IMG/VR virus record: IMGVR_UViG_3300042868_003035
Coordinates: 1 to 43,153 of that record
From: a virus
Direction: 5' to 3' (one strand)
DNA length: 43,153 bases
Shown here: in pieces, positions 21,166 through 30,682 of the stretch
How the letters are laid out: each line of letters opens with the position of its first letter
Numbering within the stretch: the first letter of the stretch is position 1
Notes under the pieces: generated by a model
Told to the model about the DNA's origin: nothing
The model's input: only the letters and a program-made list of their open reading frames with translations
Databases searched by the model: none
Position numbers and translations under genes: made by a program

Positions 21166-22668
21166 ATGTATAGAAGTGCAAGTGAATTGTGGACGGCCTG
21201 TAGCAGCTTACGCACAGGGCTCATCCGTAGGGTAGAGCGATACGCTGCGCTTACTATACCAAAAGTATGCTACCCGCAAGGCTATAATTCGGACGCCACT
21301 GACGAGTCTCATGACTATCAGAGCTTAGGGGCGCAGGCTACTAACCACTTGAGTAATAAGTTCATGCTGGCTATGTTCGCCCCGAGTCGGCCTTTTGCTA
21401 AGCTACGCCCCGGAGAAAAGGCGAAGCAAGAAGCTGCCAAGTTGAAACTGACAGAGATTCAGCTAGCTAGCATCCTTGCTAAGGGTGAGCGTGATGCGGT
21501 AGCTATGCTGGATAACATGGCTCAGCGGCCCAAGTTGTTTCAAGCTATTCGCCACCTAATCGTAACCGGCAACGTATTACTGATCCTTGAGAAGGATAGT
21601 CTCCGTACCTTGGGCCTTAAGAAGTACGTAGTTAAGCGTAATATCCGGGGCGAGGTTATCCACCTGTGCTTGAAAGAAGATATTGCGTTTTCTGAGCTAG
21701 ATCAGAAAATTGTTCAGCAGTACCGCAAGCTCTATCAAGACGACCATAAAGTATCCTTCTATAAGTGGATCAAGCGTGAGCCTAACGGTAGCTACACAAT
21801 GTCTCAGTGGCTCGAAGACAAGCGGTTGCCTGCTGAGTACGATGCCAGATGGCCTGCTAACCGCTGCCCATACCTGCCCCTTACATGGGACTTAGCTGAC
21901 GAGTCAGACTATGGCACAGGCTTAGTGGAAGAGTACGTAGGCGACCTTGAAGCATGCAGTGTGCTAAGTGAGTCTACCGTAGACGGTGCCGTACTTGGGT
22001 CTGAGTACCGCATGATGGTTAACCCTTCTGGTATGACCAGCGTGGACGATCTAAAGAACAGCGAGAACGGGGACTATCTTCCGGGCTTGCCAACTGATGT
22101 CTCCCCGACCACGGGCGGCAATCCAAACGCCATCACAGTAGCGGCAGAGGTTAACGACAAGTACGAGAAGCGCATAGCCAGAGGCTTCCTGATGGGCAGC
22201 GCTGTTATCCGTGATGCAGAAAGAGTAACTACCGAAGAGGTCCGCCTTACTGCTAACGAGCTTGAGACAGCTTATGGTAGCGTCTATTCCGTACTAGCTG
22301 CTAGTTTACAGAAGCCGGTGGCACAGTGGCTATTCGACCAGATCGATTTAGACCTAAAGAAAGCCGACTTTGACATCACTGTCGTTACCGGGCTTGACGC
22401 CCTTAGCCGTAGTGGGGACTTAGAGAACTTCCGTTTAGCCATGGGCGACATGGCCGCGCTAGCTAGCGTACCAGACTCCCTTGCTGCTCGCGTCAAGTGG
22501 GAAGAAATAGCTGCCTTTGTTGGGCAAGGCCGTGGGGTTGATCTTACTAAGTTCATCATGACTGACGAAGAGTTTGCCAAGCAACAGGCTGCTGCTCAAA
22601 CGCAACAGATAACCAATCAGGTAGTCGCCGCTGGTGGCGAAGCTGCCGTAACACAAGGACAACAATGA
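21166..22668 (+). CDS. Portal (head-tail connector) protein, gp8-like
   Basis: A 500-residue protein of the size of T7 gp8. It has typical connector features: an N-terminal helical region after LRTGLIRRVERYAALTIPKV, then NHLSNKFMLAMFAPSRPFAKL, a central beta domain, a TAEEVR-like segment (RVTTEEVRLTANELETAYGS) and a Gln-rich C-terminus. It forms the ring through which DNA enters and leaves the capsid. The stop overlaps the scaffold ATG, consistent with coordinated synthesis. Confidence 0.93.
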   Translation: MYRSASELWTACSSLRTGLIRRVERYAALTIPKVCYPQGYNSDATDESHDYQSLGAQATNHLSNKFMLAMFAPSRPFAKLRPGEKAKQEAAKLKLTEIQLASILAKGERDAVAMLDNMAQRPKLFQAIRHLIVTGNVLLILEKDSLRTLGLKKYVVKRNIRGEVIHLCLKEDIAFSELDQKIVQQYRKLYQDDHKVSFYKWIKREPNGSYTMSQWLEDKRLPAEYDARWPANRCPYLPLTWDLADESDYGTGLVEEYVGDLEACSVLSESTVDGAVLGSEYRMMVNPSGMTSVDDLKNSENGDYLPGLPTDVSPTTGGNPNAITVAAEVNDKYEKRIARGFLMGSAVIRDAERVTTEEVRLTANELETAYGSVYSVLAASLQKPVAQWLFDQIDLDLKKADFDITVVTGLDALSRSGDLENFRLAMGDMAALASVPDSLAARVKWEEIAAFVGQGRGVDLTKFIMTDEEFAKQQAAAQTQQITNQVVAAGGEAAVTQGQQ

Positions 22669-23429
22669 CCGAAGCTGTAAGTGACCCTAACCCGAACAAC
22701 GAAGAAGTAGATGGTAAAGGCGCAACTGTGCTTATCCCTGCCGACCCCGTAGAAAAGGTTGAGCCAGTAACCCCTGAGGCTAAAGCTGAACCAGTCAAGG
22801 TTGACGAGGCTACTGCACCTGTTGTTTACGAACCTACCGGTGACGTGGGGCTGGACATGGCCTTAGAGTTTGTTGGTAAGCAAGGATTAGCTGTCGACCA
22901 TCCAGCTATGAAGGCAGCACAAGAGGGCGACTTCTCCATCCTTAAGGCTACGCTAGCCGCAAAAGGCACTCCGGGCTGGGAACAGTTTGTTGCACTTGGC
23001 GAAGCTGCCTACAAGCGTACACAAGAAGCAGAGGCCAAGAGCGCTGCGGCGTTAACTGAGCTAGTTCATACAGCCGCTGGTGGTAAGGAAGAGTGGAAGG
23101 CTATACAAACATGGGCAGCAGCTAATGCAACCCCGGCAGAAAAAGCAGAGATTAACGCGCTCCTTAACAAGGGCGGTCTTGCAGCCAAGGGCGCTGTCAC
23201 GTATCTGACAAACGCTTACAACAAAGCGGCCAATGTTGTGCGTGAGCCTAAAGACGCGCTTGATCCTAATGCTGCTCGGGGCGCCCCCCCTAGTGGAGAC
23301 AACAGCCCATTGAGTGCAGCAGAGTATAGCCGTGCTGTGCAGCAACTTAACGTTAAGCTAGCTGGGCGGTTGGAAGAGAGTAAAGAGTACGCAGCGCTCC
23401 AGAGACGGCGAGCAGGTTACGTTGGCTGA
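22665..23429 (+). CDS. Capsid scaffolding protein, gp9-like
   Basis: A 254-residue protein between portal and major capsid genes. The first 60 residues are acidic and Pro/Val/Glu-rich; residues about 65-200 are helical and Ala/Lys-rich; the C-terminus is basic (LQRRRAGYVG), the usual capsid-binding end of scaffolds. It would guide prohead assembly and then leave. The call rests on position, charge pattern and size. Confidence 0.88.
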   Translation: MTEAVSDPNPNNEEVDGKGATVLIPADPVEKVEPVTPEAKAEPVKVDEATAPVVYEPTGDVGLDMALEFVGKQGLAVDHPAMKAAQEGDFSILKATLAAKGTPGWEQFVALGEAAYKRTQEAEAKSAAALTELVHTAAGGKEEWKAIQTWAAANATPAEKAEINALLNKGGLAAKGAVTYLTNAYNKAANVVREPKDALDPNAARGAPPSGDNSPLSAAEYSRAVQQLNVKLAGRLEESKEYAALQRRRAGYVG

Positions 23430-23434
23430 GTTTT

Positions 23435-23451
23435 AGTACCTGTAGTACCTT
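23435..23451 (+). promoter_or_regulatory. Candidate phage RNA polymerase promoter, copy 4 (major capsid)
   Basis: AGTACCTGTAGTACCTT, preceded by TTTT as in the 35662 copy, lies in the gap before the major capsid gene, where T7 has its strongest promoter (phi10). A small AGCC-ATTA-GGCT stem followed by TTCTC comes just after it. Confidence 0.65.
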
Positions 23452-23499
23452 AACTAGCCATTAGGCTTTCTCAACCCGTCACACACAAAAGGAGCCTTA

Positions 23500-24507
23500 A
23501 TGGCCTTAGATGACAGTTTCAACATTGTCCGTCCCGGACAATCCAATCAAGCAGGTGTGGTTAACGCCCTGCATCTTGAAGAGTTCACAGGCGTTGTAGA
23601 GTCTACCATCGAGCGCAAATCAGCGCTTAAGGGTATGATCCCTATTCGCCCTGTACGTGGCGCTTCTGTTCTTACCAACTTCGCCGTTGGTGGATCGACT
23701 CTCCAGCGTGCTAATCCCGGAGGCCCCGCCCCTGACGGAACAGGCACCGACTTTGCCAAGCGCACCCTGACGGTGGATACGGTCATTCTCGCTCGTGCAA
23801 TTCTGCCATTGCTGGAGACTTTCCAAACCTCTTACGATGCCCGTAAGGAAATCGGTCTGGAGCATGGCAAGAAGATTGCTAAGTTCACCGACCAGTCTTT
23901 CTTCATTCAGGCTATCAAAGCTGGCTTGCTGACTGACTCTGCTTATCGCGGCTCTGGCGCTGCTGGTAAACCTCTTGACCATTTCGGCGGCTCTCAGCAA
24001 ACTCTCGCGGCTGCTGGTGACTCCCTCGATCCGGCTAAGCTTTACGCTGCCGTGGCAAACTTGTTTGTCAAGATGGAAGAGAAGGACGTTGATCCCCGCA
24101 ATGACGATGTCATGATCGCTTTGCGTCCCGCTGAGTTCTACACTCTGTTGCAGAACGAGCAGTTGATCGACGGTACTTACAAGACCGCAGAGGGCACGAA
24201 CATTCAAGCTCAGTTGCTCAAAGCCTACGGTGTGCCAGTCGTTAGCTCGACTAACTTCCCCGGTGGCCTGACCATCAGCGGTCACTTGCTGTCGAATGCC
24301 AACAACTCTAACGCCTATGACGGCGACTTCACAAAAGTCGTTGGCTGTGCGTTCTCTCCCCGCGCTTTGCTGGCCGGTGAGACTATCCCTTTGACCACTG
24401 ACGTGTTCTGGGATAAGGTCACTAAGCAGTGGTTCGTCGATGCCCACTTGGCATACGGTGTTACCCCTAACCGCGCTGAATTCTCTGGCGTGATCCTCAA
24501 GCCGTAA
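23500..24507 (+). CDS. Major capsid protein
   Basis: A 335-residue protein with AAAAGGAG before its ATG, between scaffold and tail tube genes, matching T7 gp10 in place and size. It has the features of the HK97-fold capsids of this group, such as the long N-arm, the KGMIPIRPVRGASVL region and the conserved AFSPRALLAGETIPL near the end. Codon use is strongly biased to common host codons, with no CTA, ATA or AGG, as expected for the most abundant virion protein. A terminator follows immediately. Confidence 0.95.
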   Translation: MALDDSFNIVRPGQSNQAGVVNALHLEEFTGVVESTIERKSALKGMIPIRPVRGASVLTNFAVGGSTLQRANPGGPAPDGTGTDFAKRTLTVDTVILARAILPLLETFQTSYDARKEIGLEHGKKIAKFTDQSFFIQAIKAGLLTDSAYRGSGAAGKPLDHFGGSQQTLAAAGDSLDPAKLYAAVANLFVKMEEKDVDPRNDDVMIALRPAEFYTLLQNEQLIDGTYKTAEGTNIQAQLLKAYGVPVVSSTNFPGGLTISGHLLSNANNSNAYDGDFTKVVGCAFSPRALLAGETIPLTTDVFWDKVTKQWFVDAHLAYGVTPNRAEFSGVILKP

Positions 24508-24523
24508 TCCGGCTGTCGATGCT

Positions 24524-24546
24524 AGCCCCTTCCACAAGAGGGGGCT
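24524..24546 (+). terminator. First hairpin after major capsid gene
   Basis: AGCCCC (24524-24529) pairs with GGGGCT (24541-24546) around an 11-base loop. No T run follows, so it probably protects the capsid mRNA 3' end or assists the true terminator 24 bases downstream. Confidence 0.5.
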
Positions 24547-24569
24547 TGCGTAGATTACTTATCAACATA

Positions 24570-24596
24570 CCCTCCCTAACCGGAGGGTTTTTTTTT
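24570..24596 (+). terminator. Rho-independent terminator after major capsid gene
   Basis: CCCTCC (24570-24575) pairs with GGAGGG (24582-24587) around a six-base loop, followed directly by nine T residues. This is the classic form and matches the position of the T7 late terminator after gene 10. Confidence 0.93.
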
Positions 24597-24611
24597 CACT
24601 TTGGAGTAGCG

Positions 24612-25214
24612 ATGACTACGATCCTTGACGTTGTTAACGAGTGCTTGGCTACCCTTGGGGAGACACCACTTAATACTTTGCTCGAACCCCACGAGTACCG
24701 CACATCTGCACAGAAGGCTTTGGCTAAAGCAAATAGAGGGCTACAGGCACGGGGGTGGTGGTTCAATACTGAGGCTATGACTATGGTGCCAGCACCCGGC
24801 TCGGGTATCATGCAGCTAGCAGGGGACATAGTTAAGTGGCAGTCAGGCGTTAGAAGCCGTGATCTATTAATCCGTTCTAGGGCTAAGCCATGGATCGTGC
24901 AGCGGGGGCAACGGCTATACGACACTCGGAACAGAACCTTTGTTATGACAGAAGAGGTTACGGGTGAGATTACGCGAGAGCTTCCTTTTGAAGACCTGCC
25001 GCCTGTTATGGCTGACTACATTGCTGCTGAAGCGGTATTGCGATTCCAGTCTAACTTCGATGCTGACAACTCTCGCAGACAAGAGCTTACAAAGACTTGG
25101 GAAATGGCACGTATAGAAGCTAATGCCGAGGACATCAGACAAGCAGGCGCTAATGCTATTAACAGCAACTCCCGCCTACAGAGAATCAAACAAGTAGCAA
25201 GGCGCTCAGTATAA
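24612..25214 (+). CDS. Tail tubular protein A, gp11-like
   Basis: A 200-residue protein. The ATG at 24612 follows TTTGGAG and lies after the terminator; the frame is open upstream through the hairpins, but that part is non-coding. The start TTILDVVNECLATLGETPL and ARGWWFNTEAMTM are typical of the T7 gp11 family, which forms the gatekeeper ring between portal and nozzle. It lies next to tail tubular B as in T7. Confidence 0.93.
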   Translation: MTTILDVVNECLATLGETPLNTLLEPHEYRTSAQKALAKANRGLQARGWWFNTEAMTMVPAPGSGIMQLAGDIVKWQSGVRSRDLLIRSRAKPWIVQRGQRLYDTRNRTFVMTEEVTGEITRELPFEDLPPVMADYIAAEAVLRFQSNFDADNSRRQELTKTWEMARIEANAEDIRQAGANAINSNSRLQRIKQVARRSV

Positions 25215-25215
25215 T

Positions 25216-27750
25216 ATGAAAGCAGCAGACAGCTATTCTTCTTTGCTCCGGGGCGTCTCTCAACAAGCCCCCCAAGAGCGCAGCGAGGGCCAGCACGGCG
25301 AGCAGGTTAACCTACTAAGCGACCCGGTTAACGGTCTGACTCGTAGGCACGGTAGCGTATGGCTAACCGAGCAAGTGCTAGCTGGCCTGACTACGGGCAA
25401 CCTTGCCAACTACCTTACGGATACGGCTAACTGGACTTCGCTAGACTTCAGCACGGGCGGTAAGAAATACGTACTGTTTATCAGACGGCAAGCTGCCGTA
25501 GGTGCAAGCACTGCCCTGCCGTTCATGATCGGCTACAACAAAACTGACAAGACTTTCTTAACGCTTGTTAGAAATGCTGTAGACGCCCCGCTAGATACCC
25601 TTAGAGATAACGGAGCAAGCGCAGCGGCAGCAGTCGGTAAGTACGTATTTATGACGGCTAACGGATTGCCTATATCAGGCACATCCACTAATCGCTGGGA
25701 CAATGCGCTTAACTACTCTTATGCGGTAGTCTGGATTAGGGGCGGTGCGTTCAGCCGCCAGTACAGTGTCAAGGTTCGCCTACAAAACAATACGGTAATC
25801 TCTACCACATACACTACGCCAAGCTCAAGCTTTCAAGGTACGCTCACCACGAGCGACATTCTTGCTACCGACCCAGAGTATACCAAGAAGGTTAATGACA
25901 GGGTTAATGCTTATAACGGATCAGTTACTGCGTGGATCGGCACATCTACAGCAGCGATACAACCAGCGGCCATAGCAACTACGCTAGCCGCACAGCTTGT
26001 AACGGCTGGGTTGACAGGCACGACAGTCGTAGGGTCACACATTGTATTCCCCGCTGCGCTTAATGTCAAATCGCTAGAGGTAAACGATGGCGGTGACGGG
26101 AGCTTAATCCGTGGTGTTGCCGACGAAATTGAAAGCATCGATCGTACTAGCGTAGTGCACTTTGTCGGGAAGGTAGTCAAGGTGCGCAGCAGAAATGCTG
26201 CTGAAGCTTTCTACCTTAAGGCCATCGCTAAGGATCAGTCTGTTACTACAGGCTACACCGAGGTTACTTGGATCGAAGGTGCAGGCGTCGAGCAAGCCAT
26301 AGCGGGTGGCCTGCTATACGCTACTGTGTCAGGGTCTAACCTTTACGTGGCTAGCTCTGCTACTTTGCTGAACACGATTATAGCAGGCACGCATCCAACC
26401 TTTAGCGTATCAGCAGCAGGTGACGCAGACAGCGCCCCGCCCCCATTCTTTATCGGCAAGCAGGTATCTTACTTAGGTACATTCCAAAACCGTTTACTCG
26501 TAGGCTGTGGTGGCGTACTGGCCTGTAGCAAGACAGAGGACTACTTAAACTTCTTCCGTACTACGGCCTTAACCCTACCGGCTGATGACGCATTTGAAAT
26601 GCAGCCTACGGGCAGCGAGGACGACACGTTGAGACATAGCGTCTTGTACGACCAGAACCTCGTTATCTTCGGTAGCAAGCGGCAGTACGTAGTTAGCGGT
26701 AAGATCGCTTTAACCCCGACCTCGGCAAACATGCCGGTCATGGCAAGCTACGCAAACGTGGATGATGCCAGTCCCATAAGCGCCGGTGGGTTTATCTTCT
26801 ACGCTAAGCGTGGTACAGACTACTCCAGCGTACACCAGATTCAACCGGGGCAGACGGACAATAGTCCCGAGTCGTACCCGGCCAGCAGTCAAGTAGATAG
26901 CTACATTATTGGTGGCATCGTCGAAATGGTTAGCGCTACTGGATCGCCCAGCTTGCTGTTCGCAAGGACTAACGCTGCGCGTAATAGCCTATACTGCTTT
27001 GCGTATCTGGACAAGCCCGATGGCCGCAAGATGGACTCATGGAGCCGCTGGGATTTTAACCCTGCGCTTGGTGCCATTATTGGCTTTAGTCCTGCGGTTG
27101 ACGGTTTAGAAGTATTCTTCCTACGCAGCCGTACTGATGGAACGTTCTACGTAGTGGCTGATTACGTGCGGGTAGCCACATTGCTAAGTAACGCCCCGTA
27201 TCTAGACAGCAACCGGCCTTACGCTCAGGTAGCTGCGGGTACTGGCTCAGTGACTCTTACCAGTGGCTCTGCTTGGGCGGCAGCTTTTAATAAGACTAGC
27301 GATAGGCGCTTTACTGGCTCCCTTCTCCCTGACGTTTCGGCATTGCTGACGAGCTACCCCGGAGAACCCGGCTTGACTGTTGGTGCTTTGCAAGAAGCAT
27401 ACTTCATTCCGACTAACCCGTTTATGCGCGACAACAAGGGCAAGGCTATCATTAGTGGCAGGCTTACTATCACTAAGCTCTTGGTAGCTTTCAAAGAAAG
27501 CATAGGCTTTAAATGGCTGCTGTCGTACCGCAATACCGCGCCTATAGAAGTGACGTTTAATGGTCGCATCTTGGGTAGCCCAAACAATCTGATTGGCATT
27601 GAGCCTATTACTACAGGCAAGCATAGCGTGCCTATTGGCATTGAGACACGCGAGTACACCTTAACCATAAGTGCCCGTAAGTGGTATCCATTCACACTAA
27701 CCGCAATAGAGTGGGTAGGCCAGTTCTTTAACCGCGTTCAACGCTTCTAG
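25216..27750 (+). CDS. Tail tubular protein B (nozzle), gp12-like
   Basis: An 844-residue beta-rich protein with the family's opening (YSSLLRGVSQQAPQERSEGQ) and the conserved segment FQNRLLVGCGGVLACSKTEDYLNFF. It forms the tail nozzle to which the fibres attach. Length is similar to T7 gp12 (794). It follows gp11 by one base. No unusual break or insertion is apparent. Confidence 0.95.
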   Translation: MKAADSYSSLLRGVSQQAPQERSEGQHGEQVNLLSDPVNGLTRRHGSVWLTEQVLAGLTTGNLANYLTDTANWTSLDFSTGGKKYVLFIRRQAAVGASTALPFMIGYNKTDKTFLTLVRNAVDAPLDTLRDNGASAAAAVGKYVFMTANGLPISGTSTNRWDNALNYSYAVVWIRGGAFSRQYSVKVRLQNNTVISTTYTTPSSSFQGTLTTSDILATDPEYTKKVNDRVNAYNGSVTAWIGTSTAAIQPAAIATTLAAQLVTAGLTGTTVVGSHIVFPAALNVKSLEVNDGGDGSLIRGVADEIESIDRTSVVHFVGKVVKVRSRNAAEAFYLKAIAKDQSVTTGYTEVTWIEGAGVEQAIAGGLLYATVSGSNLYVASSATLLNTIIAGTHPTFSVSAAGDADSAPPPFFIGKQVSYLGTFQNRLLVGCGGVLACSKTEDYLNFFRTTALTLPADDAFEMQPTGSEDDTLRHSVLYDQNLVIFGSKRQYVVSGKIALTPTSANMPVMASYANVDDASPISAGGFIFYAKRGTDYSSVHQIQPGQTDNSPESYPASSQVDSYIIGGIVEMVSATGSPSLLFARTNAARNSLYCFAYLDKPDGRKMDSWSRWDFNPALGAIIGFSPAVDGLEVFFLRSRTDGTFYVVADYVRVATLLSNAPYLDSNRPYAQVAAGTGSVTLTSGSAWAAAFNKTSDRRFTGSLLPDVSALLTSYPGEPGLTVGALQEAYFIPTNPFMRDNKGKAIISGRLTITKLLVAFKESIGFKWLLSYRNTAPIEVTFNGRILGSPNNLIGIEPITTGKHSVPIGIETREYTLTISARKWYPFTLTAIEWVGQFFNRVQRF

Positions 27751-27758
27751 GAAATACT

Positions 27759-28448
27759 ATGTCTAAAGCAGAAATAGCACAGGGCGCAGTCAATGCAATC
27801 ATGGGCATCAGTAAAGGCATTATTGCCGATGCGGAAATAAGCGCCTCCAATCAGGTTAGCCAAGCCAACGCTTACGCCAGTAACTTGATGCGTGCTGCTA
27901 ACAATGAGCTACGGGCTTCTCGCAGTAGCTTAGCTAGATTGACCCAGAGCATAAATAATCAGCGGGTGCTAGAGAACTCTACCGGCGCTGCTGAGGCCGC
28001 GCTCATTAACTATCGGCGAACCAAAGACAGTATGGCTAACGATAGCCTCGATAAGCAAATCGCCTTTGCCGAACAGGCTGGGGCGCAGGCTGCGGCAGGC
28101 GCACTATCGGGATTAACGGGCGGTGTAGTTGATATTGTTAAAGGAACCACGGCCTTGCGTAAAGCTAGGATCGAGCAGCGTATTAAAGACGCAGGCGCTG
28201 GGTTAGACTATGACGCGGCTCAGCGCAACAAGAATCTAATCCGTGCCGGGTGGGACGCTGTGGACTATAGCGAGATAAGTGATGACTTAGATAAGTCGCT
28301 AGATGTTGCTGTTACCCGCATTAGGGGTGGCAATGTGCTTAGCGACATTATGGGCGGGCAAGACTCGCAGACCCTCTCAAACCTCAGCAGCTCTTTCTTT
28401 AAGCCGAATAGACCAAACAAGTCTTCGGTAGATATAGGTACACCGTAA
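27759..28448 (+). CDS. Internal virion (ejection) protein, gp14-like
   Basis: A 229-residue, largely helical, Ala-rich protein (ANAYASNLMRAANNELRASR), in the place and size range of T7 gp14 (196). In T7 this protein is ejected first and forms the outer-membrane part of the DNA-translocation channel. The stop overlaps the next ATG (TAATG), so synthesis of the ejection proteins is coupled. Confidence 0.85.
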   Translation: MSKAEIAQGAVNAIMGISKGIIADAEISASNQVSQANAYASNLMRAANNELRASRSSLARLTQSINNQRVLENSTGAAEAALINYRRTKDSMANDSLDKQIAFAEQAGAQAAAGALSGLTGGVVDIVKGTTALRKARIEQRIKDAGAGLDYDAAQRNKNLIRAGWDAVDYSEISDDLDKSLDVAVTRIRGGNVLSDIMGGQDSQTLSNLSSSFFKPNRPNKSSVDIGTP

Positions 28449-30682
28449 TGCAACCAGATAACACACTAGGGGCACCCACTGAGGGCCTCGGGCAGAAGGT
28501 CACTTTTGCTGCTGGCGGTTCGCAGGGCCTCTCGCAGGCGGCAGGGCCGAACAGGCAGGCCATACGGGCCGATAACCGTGGTGGGCAGGCCACCCTATCA
28601 AGTCGCGCTTTGCAAGTCCCAGACGCCCCAATAGGCGGCACCATGCAGGCTTTGCTGAAGCTGGGTGGCACGGCTGTTAAGGCGGCTGTAGAAGAAGAGC
28701 GCACTCAGGCGTATGTCCGGGGCTGGCAGCGTGCCGCCCAAGGCGAGGCCGTTGCGGAGATTGTAGACGAGCAGCCATGGTACTCCAAACTCTTCGGGGC
28801 TACTAATCTGGTTGACGGTGCCAGAGCTTACACGGCTAATGCTAGAGCTAACGCTATAGTGGCTGGCTTAGAGAACGATATGGAGAGTCTGCGTAAGCTG
28901 GGGCCTGACGAAATCGGTAGACACGTTGCGGGTATTATGTCAAAGACTCAGACAGGCGACTCTACTACAGACCTGCTGGTTCAAAAGCAACTAGGTGCTG
29001 CTGTGCCCTCGTTTCTCAAAGTGCAGGCAAAGGCTAACTTGAAATACAACCAAGAGCGCTTTGAGGATAGCATGGCTGCTAGCCACGAGGCAGGCTTTGC
29101 ATCGCTAGGCGCTGTGTCTTTAGCCGCTAGGCAAGGCGGGGTTACGGATGGCATGGATGTGCTGGTCAATCAGCTTAGGCTGAAAGACAATCTGCTCCCG
29201 CCGCCCGACATGGATCAGAAGCACTTTAATAAAATCCTAGCTAGATCAGCCGTTAAGTCAATCTTGGGCGGTAATCTGGATACGGCAGGCTTCTTAGAGA
29301 ATTCCGGGATTATCGGCTCTCTCGATCCGTCAGAGCAAGTGACTGTAAGGGAAGCGACAGCACGTGCACGTAGGGAAGCACAGCTTAGGCTACCGGCAGA
29401 GTTTGCCGATGACTTAGCTCAACTGACTAGGGCAGGTAATGACGGCTCTAGCTTAGAGAGCCTGAAGGCCAAAGCGGCTGCTTTCAATGAGAAGTATAAA
29501 CGCCATACTGGCGACTACCAAGACTATTTCTCTACGGCTAATCTTGCTACTGAGATTAACCAATGGCATGCTAATCAAGACCGAGATAGAGAGCGTACAC
29601 GCAAGGCCATTGATGCGGCAGACAATAAAGCTGCTAAAGAGATAGCCGCGTTTGACCATCAGATGAACATAGCCGCTAAGATGCGCCACGGGTCTTACGT
29701 TAATGACGAACCTGCGGATGTTAAGCTCATGGCATGGGCAGAAGTGGCCCGCGGTGCTGATCCTGATACACTAGCGCGTACTCGATTCGTGCAAGCTAGC
29801 TTAGGTAACTTTGACAAGGCGTTTGCCGATAAATTGCAGAGCCAGATATCAATAGCAGCAGGGCCGGAGTTTAAGACTAGCGATAACAAGACTCCGGGAA
29901 ACCCACTCGCTCTCTATGAGGCATACCAAGCGTATGATAAACTTGTTCGTAATGGTAGTATGCCCATAGCCCAAGCCTACGCTGGCGAGGGCGCAAGGCT
30001 CATGAGCGCTTACAGCAAACTGGCTGTCGGGCAAGAAGCTACGCCGGACAATCTGGCTATCTGGTATCATAGGGCTGTTACAGAAAGCCTAGCCCCTAGG
30101 CCTGCGCTAACTGACAAAGAAGAAAAGCAGATCGTAAAAGATTTGACCGAATCGATACCCGACTGGGTTCCATTCAGGCCTGACAGCTTTAGGACAAAGA
30201 ACCCCGAGGCTCTGGCTAGACTAATCTCCCCCTTCATCGACAAGACTGGGGCGGGTGATACTACCGAAGCAGCTAAACAGCAAGCGCTTAAGGGTCGTAA
30301 AATCGATGGCCTCGCTGGCTGGTACTGGCCCTTGTTACCCGGCGTTTCTGACTTTAGGCAAGCGCTCGCTAAGCCTGATGGAAACGTTATCAAAGTTAGC
30401 AGTGGCGAGCACAACCAAGCCTTTAACTTTGCGGTAGACCAGTACGCCGCTAAAGTTGGGATCAGTACAGTATCTGCCGTGGGGCAGTTTAATGATAACG
30501 CCAAAGGCGAGCCACAAGTCTACGTCATGGGCACTGACAGTAACGGTAACGTAAAGACTACCTTTATGACAGCAAGCGAAGTGCGAGACGCTTGGCATCT
30601 GCGTAATCCTCAACTTCCGACTACGGTCAAAGTGCCAGCACTCGACCCAACACAGCGCCCACTAATTAAATCTAGGAATTAA
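28448..30682 (+). CDS. Internal virion (ejection) protein, gp15-like
   Basis: A 744-residue, mainly helical protein corresponding in position and size to T7 gp15 (747), which spans the periplasm during DNA ejection. Its N-terminal 60 residues are Gly/Gln-rich and probably disordered; long Ala/Lys/Glu helices follow. No enzymatic motif is seen. It ends directly before the gp16-like gene. Confidence 0.88.
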   Translation: MQPDNTLGAPTEGLGQKVTFAAGGSQGLSQAAGPNRQAIRADNRGGQATLSSRALQVPDAPIGGTMQALLKLGGTAVKAAVEEERTQAYVRGWQRAAQGEAVAEIVDEQPWYSKLFGATNLVDGARAYTANARANAIVAGLENDMESLRKLGPDEIGRHVAGIMSKTQTGDSTTDLLVQKQLGAAVPSFLKVQAKANLKYNQERFEDSMAASHEAGFASLGAVSLAARQGGVTDGMDVLVNQLRLKDNLLPPPDMDQKHFNKILARSAVKSILGGNLDTAGFLENSGIIGSLDPSEQVTVREATARARREAQLRLPAEFADDLAQLTRAGNDGSSLESLKAKAAAFNEKYKRHTGDYQDYFSTANLATEINQWHANQDRDRERTRKAIDAADNKAAKEIAAFDHQMNIAAKMRHGSYVNDEPADVKLMAWAEVARGADPDTLARTRFVQASLGNFDKAFADKLQSQISIAAGPEFKTSDNKTPGNPLALYEAYQAYDKLVRNGSMPIAQAYAGEGARLMSAYSKLAVGQEATPDNLAIWYHRAVTESLAPRPALTDKEEKQIVKDLTESIPDWVPFRPDSFRTKNPEALARLISPFIDKTGAGDTTEAAKQQALKGRKIDGLAGWYWPLLPGVSDFRQALAKPDGNVIKVSSGEHNQAFNFAVDQYAAKVGISTVSAVGQFNDNAKGEPQVYVMGTDSNGNVKTTFMTASEVRDAWHLRNPQLPTTVKVPALDPTQRPLIKSRN

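Noticed and set aside
23620-24537. 305-codon minus-strand frame opposite the major capsid gene
   Set aside because: It mirrors the strongly codon-biased capsid gene; no start signal, and it runs through the terminator region.
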